Source of the DNA: Candidatus Berkelbacteria bacterium
GTDB lineage: Bacteria; Patescibacteriota; UBA1384; DTJR01
Direction: 5' to 3'
Assembly (NCBI GenBank): GCA_029865605.1
Contig: JAOUGE010000008.1
Coordinates: 1-41,491 of the forward strand
Length of the DNA stretch: 41,491 nucleotides
Shown here: one piece after another, positions 26,628-36,537 of the stretch
Layout: every line of letters starts with the position of its first letter
How positions within the stretch are numbered: the stretch's first letter is position 1
Translations under genes and position numbers: made by a program
The notes under the pieces: model-generated
Told to the model about the DNA's origin: nothing
What the model saw: only the letters and a program-made list of their open reading frames with translations
Database searches by the model: none

Positions 26628-26846
26628 ATGAAAAAAATACTTACATCCTACATTATCAGCTTCCCGCTGATTGTTTTGGGCCTAGTCCTTCTAGTCCAGG
26701 CAGCTAACCCATATTTTTTGATATCGGCCGACGAAGCAGCAATTAGAGAGATTGCAGTCGCTCCATTTCAGTTTGTATCCGGTATAATCCTTGTAATTCT
26801 TGGCCTTTCGTCTATCATTGCTAGGTATCTAATAAGGGAGAGGTAA
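26628..26846 (+). CDS. Small two-TM hypothetical protein
   Basis: 72 aa with two hydrophobic segments, upstream of rpmG. Confidence 0.6.
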   Translation: MKKILTSYIISFPLIVLGLVLLVQAANPYFLISADEAAIREIAVAPFQFVSGIILVILGLSSIIARYLIRER

Positions 26847-26852
26847 GAAACC

Positions 26853-27020
26853 ATGGCTAAAAAGGGCAAGAGACCCCGAGATATCGTTTTAGAGTGTTCT
26901 GTTTGCGGCAATAGAAATTATGTAACTGGTCGTTCTGCTCAGCAACCGATCAAGAAGCTATCGCTTCAGAAACACTGTCGCAAGTGCCGCAAGCACACAG
27001 CGCACAAAGAGAGTAAGTAA
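26853..27020 (+). CDS. rpmG: 50S ribosomal protein bL33
   Basis: MAKKGKRPRDIVLECSVCGNRNYVTGRSAQQPIKKLSLQKHCRKCRKHTAHKESK (55 aa); absent from the ORF track, probably by length. Confidence 0.9.
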   Translation: MAKKGKRPRDIVLECSVCGNRNYVTGRSAQQPIKKLSLQKHCRKCRKHTAHKESK

Positions 27021-27042
27021 CTCCTCGGGAAATAAGTTTTAC

Positions 27043-27117
27043 AGGGGCGTAGCTTAGCGGTAGAGCGTCGGTCTCCAAAACCGAAGGTCGCGGGTTCGAA
27101 TCCTGCCGCCCCTGCCA
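27043..27117 (+). tRNA. tRNA-Trp(CCA)
   Basis: Acceptor AGGGGCG/CGCCCCT, anticodon loop CTCCAAA, encoded CCA. Confidence 0.94.
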
Positions 27118-27143
27118 CACCTTAAAATTTATTATAATTTATT

Positions 27144-30116
27144 GTGAAGTCCGAATTTGCCAAAAAAGAAGAAGAGATACTTGAGTTTTGGAAGAAAAAC
27201 AATCTTTTTATTCGTTCCATAGAAGACCGCCCTGAAGACCGCCCTTACGTTTTTTATGATGGCCCGCCTTTTGCAACGGGTCTGCCTCATTATGGTCATA
27301 TCCTTTCGTCGGTTATTAAGGATTTAGTCCCGAGATACTGGACAATGAAAGGGTTTAGAGTCGCTCGTCGCTGGGGATGGGACTGTCATGGATTGCCGAT
27401 TGAAACAGTTGCCGAGAAAGAACTAAAGATCTCGGGTAAAAAGCAGATCGAAGGAAAAGGAGTCGAACTTTTCAATAAAACTGCCAGAAACTTGGTTTCG
27501 TCCTTTGTCGATCAATGGGAGAAAACAATTGAGCGAATAGGCCGCTGGGTTAATTTTGATAATTCCTACAAAACAATGGATTCCACTTATATGGAGTCAG
27601 TTTGGTGGGCGCTTAAAACTCTCTGGGATAAAGGACTGATTTATGAAGGCTTGAGGGTTTTGATGTACTGTCCGAGGTGTGAAACGCCGGTGTCGAACGC
27701 CGAGATTGCAATGGACTCAAGCTATAGGGATACCACGGAAGATTCGGTTGTTGTCAAATTCCATCTTTTGCCAAGTCAAAAATTTGCCAAAAACTATGAG
27801 ACTCGAGATAGTGCTTACATTTTAGCCTGGACAACAACCCCGTGGACTCTACCTGGAAATGTCGCCTTAGCAGTCGGGGAGAGTATTGATTACACAGCCC
27901 TTAGGGTTAAAGACATGCCGGAACTTCTTATTATTGCTTCAGATCTTGTGCCCAAAATATTTAAAAACAAGAAGATTGAGATAGTTCACGATCGTATAAA
28001 GGGTAAGGATATGGTCGGCTTGGAGTATGAACCCCTGTTTGAGGTTGAAAAAGTGAAAAATTCGGGTAAAAGGGCGTGGTATATCACAAGTGCTGATTTT
28101 GTTAAAACTGAAGAAGGGACCGGAGTTGTTCATACGGCGGTGATATATGGTGAAGAAGATTTTGAGCTGGGAAAGAAGGTTGACCTACCGCAAGTGCCGC
28201 TCCTTGACTCATCGGGGCATTATAATGATGACGCTCCGGAGTTTATCCGCGGCAAATTTTATAAAGAGGCAGAAGAATCTATTGTCGATGATCTTAAAAA
28301 GAGGAATCTAATTTATCGGATTGAAAGGCACACCCATTCATATCCTTTCTGTTGGAGGTGCGAAGCGCCCTTGATTTATAACGCAATCTCTTCTTGGTTT
28401 ATTAATATCCAAAAGGATAAGCAGAGGATAATTGAGCTTAATGAAAAGATAAATTGGCATCCAGAATTTCTGAAACACGGGCGGTTTTTGAATATTGTAA
28501 AAGAAGCTCCTGATTGGAACATCTCAAGGAATCGCTATTGGGCTACGCCGCTGCCTTTTTTTAAATGCTCTAAATGTAAAGAGGCAGTATGTATTGGCTC
28601 TGTTGCCGAGCTGAAAGAAAAAGCATTAAATTTTGAAGAAGTTTATAAGTCGGAGAAGGTCGAGGAGATAGATCTGCATCGGCCTTATATCGATCAAGTT
28701 AAGCTCAAGTGCAGCAAATGTGAAGGCGAAATGATAAGAATCCCAGAAGTAGTTGACTGCTGGGTAGAAAGCTCTTCGATGCCCTTTGCCGAATGGCACT
28801 ATCCTTTTGAAAACAAAGAGATTTTTGAAAAAAGGTTCCCGGGTCAATTCATAGGTGAATATGTTGCTCAAACACGAACGTGGTTTTACTATATGCATGT
28901 TTTGGCGGTTCTTCTGTTTGATAACATTGCTTACGAAAATGTGGTTTCAACAGGAACGATTTTGGCTGAAGACGGGAGTAAAATGTCAAAATCAAAAGGC
29001 AATTTTCCCGACCCGGAAGAGGTAATTGAGAATTTTGGTGCCGATTCCTTAAGATTTTACCTGATGTCCTCGGTAGTAATGCGCTCTGATAATTTGTTTT
29101 TTAACGCAAGGGACTTAAGAGATGTTTTCAATAAGACCACAAATATTCTCTATAATGTCTTAAGATTTTACGAGGTTTATTCTGGAGATAATGCCAATGG
29201 GAGCAAGACGGCTACGGAAGAACTCGGTCTTATTGACCGCTGGATTTTCTCTAGGGCCGAAAACCTAGTCCTAAAAGCGGGAAATTACCTTGAGCAGTAT
29301 AATACGGTTGATTATTGTCGTGAAATTAGAGTCTTTATCGATGATCTTTCGACCTGGTGGGTGAGAAGAAGCAGGGAAAGGATGAAACAGGGCGGAGAGA
29401 GAGAAGCTCGAGCATTAAAAACCCTGAGTAGAACCCTTAAAAAGCTCGCCACAGTCATTGCTCCGGTGATGCCCTTCGCGGCGGAAGGTATTTGGCAGAA
29501 AGTCAGAGAAGGAAAAGATCCGATCAGTGTTCATCTCTATTTGTGGGCTGAGGCCGATCAAAATGCGGTTGATTCTAAAATTGAGACCGATATGGAAAAA
29601 GCTAGAAAAATTTGCGAGCTTGGCCACTCGTTAAGGTCGAGCAAAGGATTCAGGGTGCGTCAGCCTCTTTCCAAAATCCATTTCAACTATAAGTTTGAGA
29701 CTGATCAGGATGAATTTGAACAGTTGATTTTATCCGAATTAAATGTTGAGAAAATAGCGACTAAGGGGGATCTGACAGATGCGCAACTAGCGAAAGAGGG
29801 GGAACTCGAAGTATCTATGGACTTTGCGATTGACAAAAGACTCGAGGAGCTGGGGGCGGTTAGGGACTTATCAAGAGGTATCCAGCAGCTTAGAAAAAGT
29901 AAGGGGCTTAAGCAGGGACAACTGGTTGGAGCTAGTTATTATTGTAGCGACGAGCTGAAGGAAATGGTAGAAAAGAACAAAACCAAACTAATGGCCTCGG
30001 CGGCGTTGAGAAGTCTTAATTTTAAAAAGGAGCTAGGCTCTTCTGAAGGCACTCTGGAAATCCCCTTACTTAAATGCTTTATTGACATTGATGAAGATTC
30101 CAAAGATAAGAGTTGA
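27144..30116 (+). CDS. ileS: Isoleucyl-tRNA synthetase
   Basis: DGPPFATGLPHYGHILSSVIKD, RRWGWDCHGLPIE, DGSKMSKSKGNFPDP. Confidence 0.97.
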   Translation: MKSEFAKKEEEILEFWKKNNLFIRSIEDRPEDRPYVFYDGPPFATGLPHYGHILSSVIKDLVPRYWTMKGFRVARRWGWDCHGLPIETVAEKELKISGKKQIEGKGVELFNKTARNLVSSFVDQWEKTIERIGRWVNFDNSYKTMDSTYMESVWWALKTLWDKGLIYEGLRVLMYCPRCETPVSNAEIAMDSSYRDTTEDSVVVKFHLLPSQKFAKNYETRDSAYILAWTTTPWTLPGNVALAVGESIDYTALRVKDMPELLIIASDLVPKIFKNKKIEIVHDRIKGKDMVGLEYEPLFEVEKVKNSGKRAWYITSADFVKTEEGTGVVHTAVIYGEEDFELGKKVDLPQVPLLDSSGHYNDDAPEFIRGKFYKEAEESIVDDLKKRNLIYRIERHTHSYPFCWRCEAPLIYNAISSWFINIQKDKQRIIELNEKINWHPEFLKHGRFLNIVKEAPDWNISRNRYWATPLPFFKCSKCKEAVCIGSVAELKEKALNFEEVYKSEKVEEIDLHRPYIDQVKLKCSKCEGEMIRIPEVVDCWVESSSMPFAEWHYPFENKEIFEKRFPGQFIGEYVAQTRTWFYYMHVLAVLLFDNIAYENVVSTGTILAEDGSKMSKSKGNFPDPEEVIENFGADSLRFYLMSSVVMRSDNLFFNARDLRDVFNKTTNILYNVLRFYEVYSGDNANGSKTATEELGLIDRWIFSRAENLVLKAGNYLEQYNTVDYCREIRVFIDDLSTWWVRRSRERMKQGGEREARALKTLSRTLKKLATVIAPVMPFAAEGIWQKVREGKDPISVHLYLWAEADQNAVDSKIETDMEKARKICELGHSLRSSKGFRVRQPLSKIHFNYKFETDQDEFEQLILSELNVEKIATKGDLTDAQLAKEGELEVSMDFAIDKRLEELGAVRDLSRGIQQLRKSKGLKQGQLVGASYYCSDELKEMVEKNKTKLMASAALRSLNFKKELGSSEGTLEIPLLKCFIDIDEDSKDKS

Positions 30117-31182
30117 TTTAGACTGGTCGCTTGTAGTCATACCTGTATTGTTGATTGTAGGAAGCATTGCCACGCTCTATAGTATTGCTTCGTTTTCTGG
30201 CAAAGGCCACCTCGCCTTAAACCAGATTATTTTTTTCGGGATTGGGATCGCTGTCTATCTCTTTTTTACTTTTTTTGACTACAGAGAGCTTAAAAAATAT
30301 TCGTGGTATCTCTATGTAATGGCTATTTTTTTACTTTTGATAGTAGGTGTTTGGGGTGAAACTATTTTTGGTTCAAAAAGATGGATCGACCTAGGTTTTT
30401 TCCAGTTTCAGCCCTCTGAACTTTCAAAACTAATTATTCTTATATTTGGGGGTTATTTTTTTAGCTCGTTGCAGGAATTTTCTTATCGAAAACTGATTTT
30501 TTTTATTTTGCTTTGCGCTTTGCCGATAACGCTTATTTTACTGGAGCCCGACCTTGGAACAGCACTGTCAATTTGCGTTCTGATTATTGCTGTTTTGATT
30601 GGAGCTCGTGTTCCGAGATTAGTTTTTATTGTGGCTGCAGCGATTGCGCTTATTTCTCTCCCGGTAGCTTGGTCATCACTCAAGGATTATCAGAGGGCGA
30701 GGGTGTATTCGTTCATCAGTCCCGCCTCTGATCCACTTAAGTCTGGGTATAACGTTAATCAGTCTAAGATTGCTGTGGGTTCGGGGGGGCTCTGGGGCAA
30801 GGGATTCGGCGGGGCGACCCAGAGCCAGCTTCAGTTTCTTCCCATTTCTCATATCGACTTTATTTTTGCTAGCTGGGGGGAAGCAACAGGGTTTGCCGGT
30901 TCGGTAGCTCTCATTGCGGTTTACGCAATATTGATATGGAGAGTATTTTATATTGCCTCCCTCTCAAGAGATGAGATAGGTAGTCTTTTTTGTACCGGTA
31001 TAGGCGCAGTTTTTCTGTTTCAATCTTTTGTTAATATTGGTATGAATATCGGGCTGGCTCCCGTTACTGGGATACCTTTGCCCTATTTCTCTTATGGGGG
31101 AACCTCAATTATTATAAGCTCGGCGCTATTGGGCATTGTTCAGAGTGTTTATCTTAGGCGTAAATCGCTTAAGTTTGATTGA
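30091..31182 (+). CDS. FtsW/RodA/SpoVE family cell-cycle protein
   Basis: FQPSELSKLIILIFGGYF, LLEPDLGTALSICVL, VTGIPLPYFSYGGTSIIISSALLGIVQSVY. Confidence 0.92.
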   Translation: MKIPKIRVDLDWSLVVIPVLLIVGSIATLYSIASFSGKGHLALNQIIFFGIGIAVYLFFTFFDYRELKKYSWYLYVMAIFLLLIVGVWGETIFGSKRWIDLGFFQFQPSELSKLIILIFGGYFFSSLQEFSYRKLIFFILLCALPITLILLEPDLGTALSICVLIIAVLIGARVPRLVFIVAAAIALISLPVAWSSLKDYQRARVYSFISPASDPLKSGYNVNQSKIAVGSGGLWGKGFGGATQSQLQFLPISHIDFIFASWGEATGFAGSVALIAVYAILIWRVFYIASLSRDEIGSLFCTGIGAVFLFQSFVNIGMNIGLAPVTGIPLPYFSYGGTSIIISSALLGIVQSVYLRRKSLKFD

Positions 31183-31256
31183 CTTATTCGGCTTCGCTCA
31201 GAGTCAATCCCTTCGAGCCTGAGCGCTCTGATCCTCGGCTGTGGGAGTCGAATGGA

Positions 31257-31284
31257 TTGACAATTTCTGGTTGTATGGTAATAT
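31257..31284 (+). promoter_or_regulatory. Putative promoter for secE-nusG-rplK
   Basis: TTGACA - 16 bp - TAATAT, 37 bp upstream of secE. Confidence 0.55.
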
Positions 31285-31320
31285 TTTTTTTGAGGCAGAT
31301 ACAGTGTCTATCTTTGGATT

Positions 31321-31521
31321 ATGATTGAAAAAATAAAAGGATATTTTAGGGGCGTGGTGACGGAAATTAAAGCGATTACTTGGCCGTCAAAGAAAAAGGT
31401 CTATTATGATTCCCTGGTTGTTTTAGCGGCCTTGATTGTGGGTGGAATAATAATAGCGTTGCTTGATTATGGATTTGCTTCGGCCTTTAAGGCAGCCATA
31501 ACTCGGATGGAGCAGATTTAA
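31321..31521 (+). CDS. secE: Preprotein translocase subunit SecE
   Basis: YFRGVVTEIKAITWPSKKKVYYDSLVVLAALIVGGIIIALLDYGF. Confidence 0.92.
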   Translation: MIEKIKGYFRGVVTEIKAITWPSKKKVYYDSLVVLAALIVGGIIIALLDYGFASAFKAAITRMEQI

Positions 31522-31530
31522 AATAAAGTA

Positions 31531-32091
31531 ATGGTAAAAGAAGCTAAAAGAAGTATCAAACAGGAAGGAAAGCGGGGTTGGTATGTCATTCATACCTATT
31601 CTGGGTATGAGGAGCAAGTAGCAGAGAGTCTGAAACAGAGGATTGAGTCAATGGGGATGGGCGATTACGTTTTTAGTGTTATTGTTCCCAAAGAAAAACA
31701 GATTGAAATTAAGAACGGGAAAAGGCAAGTGGTGGAAAAGAAGATTTTCCCGGGCTATGTCCTAATCGAGATGAATGTTACCGATGAATCTTGGTATGTG
31801 GTTAGAAATACTCCTAATGTAACGGGCTTTGTCGGATTCGGGGTTCGGCCAACGCCCATGAGCGAAGAGGAAATTAACCGGATTATGAAGAGGATGAGCG
31901 TCAAGGAGCCTAAGCACAAAATCGACTTTGTTGCCGGTGATCTGGTTAGGATAACTGATGGTCCCCTTAAGGGCTTCGAGGGTAAAATCGCCGAGATTGA
32001 TGAAGAAAAAGGGAAGATGAAGGTTTCTGTTAATATGTTTGGCCGTGAGACTCCGGCTAATATTGACTTTTTACAAGCGAAGAAAATATAA
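31531..32091 (+). CDS. nusG: Transcription termination/antitermination protein NusG
   Basis: [66 protein letters not shown]. Confidence 0.96.
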   Translation: MVKEAKRSIKQEGKRGWYVIHTYSGYEEQVAESLKQRIESMGMGDYVFSVIVPKEKQIEIKNGKRQVVEKKIFPGYVLIEMNVTDESWYVVRNTPNVTGFVGFGVRPTPMSEEEINRIMKRMSVKEPKHKIDFVAGDLVRITDGPLKGFEGKIAEIDEEKGKMKVSVNMFGRETPANIDFLQAKKI

Positions 32092-32161
32092 AATCAGGCG
32101 TAGGGCGTCAGGTATCGGGATAATGCTGGGACCTGGAGCCCGATGTCTAGAAACTAGCAAC

Positions 32162-32587
32162 ATGGCTAAAAAAGTAAAAATCAAAATCAAAGTTCAGGCA
32201 CCGGCAGGGAGGGCTAATCCGGCACCGCCAATCGGCCCGGCTCTCGGTCAGCACGGCGTGAATATTATGGATTTTGTAAATAAATTTAATGAGCAAACTC
32301 ATGATATGGGCGATGTTACCGTTCCAGCCGAGATTACGATTTATGAGGATAGAACCTTTAGTTTCATCCTTAAAACTCCTCCTGCGGCGGTGCTCTTGAA
32401 AAAAGCGGCTAAACTAGAGAAGGGTTCTGGTGTTCCTAATCGAGAGAAAGTCGGTAAGGTAACTAAGGAACAGGTAAAGGAGATTGCTAAAGCCAAGATG
32501 AAAGATTTAAACGCGACCGATATTGAGCAAGCAGCAAAGATTATTGAAGGTACGGCTAGATCGATGGGAATTGAAGTAGTTAGATAG
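32162..32587 (+). CDS. rplK: 50S ribosomal protein uL11
   Basis: [39 protein letters not shown]. Confidence 0.96.
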   Translation: MAKKVKIKIKVQAPAGRANPAPPIGPALGQHGVNIMDFVNKFNEQTHDMGDVTVPAEITIYEDRTFSFILKTPPAAVLLKKAAKLEKGSGVPNREKVGKVTKEQVKEIAKAKMKDLNATDIEQAAKIIEGTARSMGIEVVR

Positions 32588-32606
32588 GTATTTAAAGATT
32601 AAGATA

Positions 32607-32640
32607 CGAAAATCCCGCCTTGCGGCGGGATTTTCGTTTT
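32607..32640 (+). terminator. Rho-independent terminator after rplK
   Basis: CGAAAATCCCGCC-TTGC-GGCGGGATTTTCG then TTTT. Confidence 0.88.
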
Positions 32641-32735
32641 GCCCCTCTATCTATTGACCTGACCCCCTTTGCTCCTTGCGGAGCTTGCAGGTTTTACAGG
32701 CACCTTGATTTTTTTAATATGTGCCTGTGTCGGGT

Positions 32736-32825
32736 GTAGTAGAAGGTGTCCTCACAACGAGATGTTTGGGTGCAAGGAGGGGAAATCACCCAACCAGAGC
32801 TCGAAGTGAGGGCACCTGCCACTAC
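32736..32825 (+). ncRNA. Candidate structured RNA (nested stems) in rplK-dprA interval
   Basis: GTAGT/ACTAC, AGGTGTCCTCAC/GTGAGGGCACCT (12 pairs, one wobble), CGAG/CTCG, TTGGGTG/CACCCAA with loop CAAGGAGGGGAAAT. Confidence 0.5.
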
Positions 32826-33411
32826 CTTTTAAAATTACTCCTTATTATCTGAAGGCTTCATTATAGCAAATTCACGTTCGTTTGTCAACCCCAACACTTT
32901 CAGACGAGAGCCGTATTGCTGCCGATGGTGCTTGTTATCACTGGCTCTGTTTGGGATTTATTTAGAGCCACTTGTTTATAAGTAGTAACGGCCTAAATAT
33001 TATTTGTCGTCTAAAAATGTGAGGGGCAAGGTGTTTACAAGCTTCGGAGGCGGCCCGTTGACAGGAGAACTATTTCTCCCTTCCTTTCTTTGCGTGATGC
33101 TGTAGAAGATTATTAATTACCATTTTTACGGTTGTTTGTCAATTCCGCTAACAAAAAAACCTCCTCAATCGGGAAGTTTTTTTGCTGCCTTCGCTTTGGC
33201 GAAAGCGAGTTCGGGTGATTTCCCCTCGCCAAACATCTACTTCACAGAACCAGCTCGAAAATACTTTGTCAAGCCCCCGCAATTTTGGTGTTTTATGTTG
33301 CATCTCAATTGATTATAGGGTTTATTGTCATTGTGGAAAAACAAAAACCCTATCAGTTATTAACCGAGAGTGGTGGGAGCAAGCCCCCACATTTTCTGCT
33401 TTAATCAACTT

Positions 33412-34464
33412 ATGAAAACCAAGGATACTATTATTGCCCTTTCTTCTAATCCCGATATTTCATCAAGAGAAATAATTGATTTTATCAGGAAAAATAAGTC
33501 CAATAGGGGTTATCTCAAAGAAAACTGCCAGTATAAACCTGGTAGATCGGAGGTCTTTAGAAAAAGTCTAGAAGGGGCGGTCTTTTCTAAGATAAAGGAA
33601 AGGTGCAAAAGAGGCAGGATAGAAATAGTTACTTATCTTGATAAAAATTATCCTCGACTTCTTGCTGAGACTGCTGACCTTCCGGCGGTTTTATACTGCC
33701 GGGGCAACCTGAACCTGCTGAAACCGGATTTTCCGGTGGCGATTGTCGGAAGCCGCCGGCCGACCTCTTACGGCTTAAAGTACACCCATAAATTCGCCTT
33801 TGAGCTGGCCTCAAGGGGGGCCGAGATCGTTTCTGGGCTGGCTTTGGGGATTGACGGAGAGGCCCATCGAGGAGCCCTTGATGCCTCGGGCAAGACAGTT
33901 GCGGTTCTGGGAACGGCAATTGATGAAGTTTACCCCTCATATCATCAATCATTAGCCAGAACGATTCTCGGGAAAAGCGGTCTGATTATTTCCGAATATC
34001 CTCCCAGCTATCCGACTTACAGGATGAATTTTCCGAGAAGGAACAGAATCATTGCTGGTCTTTCAAAGGCGGTCATTATCACCGAAGCGGCCAAGGGTTC
34101 GGGTTCGCTCATTACGGCAGAGCTCGCCGCAGATTATGACAGGGACATCTATGCTCTGCCCGGCAGCGTCGACTCGATATTTTCCTATGGGGCTAATTAT
34201 CTTTTAAGGTCAGGCGCGATCCCCATTACTTCAACGGGCGATCTGCTTAGCGATTACGGATTTTTACCCGAAAGGGCAAAGGAGATGGAGCTGGAAGGTA
34301 ATGAAGAAAAAGTTTATGATTTAATATCGAAGGGGGTTGAAAATTTTGATAATATACAGAAGGCTCTTAAATTGGAGGCGACTGAGCTTAACCAGCTTCT
34401 TTTAAAGCTTGAAATCAGAGGTTTGGTCAAGGAAAATAAGTTGGGTGGTTATAAAATAATTTGA
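33412..34464 (+). CDS. dprA: DNA-processing protein DprA
   Basis: VAIVGSRRPTSYGLKYTHKFAFELASRGAEIVSGLALGIDGEAHRGAL, FPRRNRIIAGLSKAVIITEAAKGSGSLITAELAADYDRDIYALPG. Confidence 0.95.
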   Translation: MKTKDTIIALSSNPDISSREIIDFIRKNKSNRGYLKENCQYKPGRSEVFRKSLEGAVFSKIKERCKRGRIEIVTYLDKNYPRLLAETADLPAVLYCRGNLNLLKPDFPVAIVGSRRPTSYGLKYTHKFAFELASRGAEIVSGLALGIDGEAHRGALDASGKTVAVLGTAIDEVYPSYHQSLARTILGKSGLIISEYPPSYPTYRMNFPRRNRIIAGLSKAVIITEAAKGSGSLITAELAADYDRDIYALPGSVDSIFSYGANYLLRSGAIPITSTGDLLSDYGFLPERAKEMELEGNEEKVYDLISKGVENFDNIQKALKLEATELNQLLLKLEIRGLVKENKLGGYKII

Positions 34465-34497
34465 CAGCGAGTAGATTTTAAGCAATATATTTTACTT

Positions 34498-36531
34498 ATG
34501 AGTTCATCTGCGGCAGCTAAAAAATTGATGATTGTTGAATCTCCGGCTAAGGCCAAGACGATCGACAAGTATTTAGGAGGGGAGTTCAATGTTTTGGCTT
34601 CATTTGGCCACGTTAGAGACTTACCCTCCTCAACTCTTGGGGTTGACGAAAAGGCGGATTTCGAACCGAAATATGTTGTTGTGCCTAAAGTCAAGAAAAA
34701 TCTCGCTTTGATTAAGAGATCGGCCAAAGAAGCCCCGGAAGTTTATCTTGCTACCGACCTTGATCGAGAGGGCGAGGCGATTGCTTGGCATATTGCCGAA
34801 GCGGTTGGCTTAAAGGATCCTAAGGCAAAAAGGATTGTTTTTGACGAGATATCTCGCGAGGCAATTAAGGAAGCTTTGAAACATCCCCGCGGCATCGATA
34901 TGCATCTGGTCGATGCTCAGCAGGCACGTCGGGTAATCGACAGACTGGTTGGATATAAATTAAGCCCGCTTTTGTGGGAGAAGGTTTATAAAGGACTTTC
35001 GGCAGGGAGGGTTCAGTCGGTTGCTCTGAGGCTTGTTGTCGAGCGCGAGCGTGAAATCGAAGGTTTTAAGCCTCAAGAATACTGGAGTGTTATCGCCGTG
35101 CTTGAGAAAGAAAAGATATCCTTCGAGGCTCGGCTGGTTGAGGAGAATGGCAAGAAAATTGATAAGCTTGATATTCCCTCACAAAAGGAAGCGGATAGGA
35201 TCGTTGCCCAGCTTGAGAAGGGAAAATACGAGGTGCTTGATATTAGCTTCAAGGTCGAGAAAAAGCACCCCTCTGCTCCATATACAACCTCTACTTTACA
35301 GCAAGATGCGCATCATCAACTGGGCTTCTCGGCCAAGCAAACAATGATGCTTGCCCAGTCACTTTATGAGTCGGGCTATATTACCTACATGCGCACTGAT
35401 TCGGTGAATATCTCATCTACCGCTGTGGGGAAGATTAGAAATTATATCGCTAAGCGTTACGGTGATAAGTTTTTATCAACCGAACCGAGGGTTTATAAAA
35501 CAAAGTCAAGGTTAGCCCAAGAAGCGCACGAAGCCATCAGACCTGTTGATGTTTTTAAAAGCCCGGACAAAGCATCTGGTGAATTTGAACCTAAAGCGGC
35601 CAGGCTTTATGAGTTGATCTGGAGAAGAGCGGTCGCTTCACAGATGAAAGAGGCAGAGCTGGATATCGTAGAAGTAAAAATTGCCAACCAGAAATATCTT
35701 TTTTCTGCTCGGGGCCAGATGATTAAATTTAAGGGTTTTTTGGAAATTTATCCTCAAAAAATAACCGAAATTACCCTACCGAGTTTAAGCAAGGGCGACA
35801 CCCTGGCTTTGATTGAGCTTAAAAAGGAACAGCACTTTACCGAGCCTCCGCCTAGATATTCCGAGGCGACTCTGATTAAAGCGTTGGAGGAGCGGGGAAT
35901 TGGTCGTCCTTCAACTTATGCTCCGACTGTGGCTACGATTCAGGACAGAGAATACGTTATTAAAAAGGAAGGAAAATTGCACCCGGAGAAGGTGGGTTTT
36001 GTCGTATCCGACCTTTTGGTGAAAAATTTTTCTGACGTGGTTGATTATGGTTTTACCGCCCAGGTTGAAGATGAGCTTGACCAAATTGCCGAAGGTAAAA
36101 TCCCGTGGAAAAAGGTGGTCGGTAATTTTTATGGTCCTTTCAGTAAGAATCTTGAAAAAAAGGCCGACTCAATCGAGAAGCAAAAAGTCGATGAAGACCT
36201 CGGAGAAAACTGTCCCGAGTGCGGCAAAAAACTGGTTGTGCGGCATTCTAAAACTGGTAAGTTTATTGGTTGCAGCGGTTTCCCCGACTGCAAGTTTACA
36301 AAGGATCTTATTAGTCCGGAGCATCAGGAGATGATGGATAGAGGTGAGCAGGCTATAGACGGTAAAAAGTGCCCGAAGTGCGGAAGTGACCTTAAGGTCG
36401 TGAAGGGCCGATACAGCCCTTTTATTGGTTGCTCTGGTTATCCGAAGTGTAATTATATGGAGAAGATAGCCAATAAGGAATCAGTGCAGAGCAATCAGCA
36501 ACCCGATCAGAAACCACCGGTTAAAGGCTAA
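34498..36531 (+). CDS. topA: DNA topoisomerase I
   Basis: LMIVESPAKAKTIDKYLG, YLATDLDREGEAIAWHI, YITYMRTDSVNIS, C-terminal C4 zinc fingers CPECGKKLVVRHSKTGKFIGCSGFPDC. Confidence 0.97.
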   Translation: MSSSAAAKKLMIVESPAKAKTIDKYLGGEFNVLASFGHVRDLPSSTLGVDEKADFEPKYVVVPKVKKNLALIKRSAKEAPEVYLATDLDREGEAIAWHIAEAVGLKDPKAKRIVFDEISREAIKEALKHPRGIDMHLVDAQQARRVIDRLVGYKLSPLLWEKVYKGLSAGRVQSVALRLVVEREREIEGFKPQEYWSVIAVLEKEKISFEARLVEENGKKIDKLDIPSQKEADRIVAQLEKGKYEVLDISFKVEKKHPSAPYTTSTLQQDAHHQLGFSAKQTMMLAQSLYESGYITYMRTDSVNISSTAVGKIRNYIAKRYGDKFLSTEPRVYKTKSRLAQEAHEAIRPVDVFKSPDKASGEFEPKAARLYELIWRRAVASQMKEAELDIVEVKIANQKYLFSARGQMIKFKGFLEIYPQKITEITLPSLSKGDTLALIELKKEQHFTEPPPRYSEATLIKALEERGIGRPSTYAPTVATIQDREYVIKKEGKLHPEKVGFVVSDLLVKNFSDVVDYGFTAQVEDELDQIAEGKIPWKKVVGNFYGPFSKNLEKKADSIEKQKVDEDLGENCPECGKKLVVRHSKTGKFIGCSGFPDCKFTKDLISPEHQEMMDRGEQAIDGKKCPKCGSDLKVVKGRYSPFIGCSGYPKCNYMEKIANKESVQSNQQPDQKPPVKG

Positions 36532-36537
36532 TTTATT

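Noticed and set aside
33361-33411. T-box or known leader upstream of dprA (GAGTGGTGGGAGCAAGCCCCCAC)
   Set aside because: Only a hairpin is visible; T-box core motifs are missing and dprA is not a typical target.
33182-33415. 77-aa ORF before dprA
   Set aside because: Runs through inverted-repeat and hairpin DNA with no protein signature; treated as part of the non-coding structured interval.
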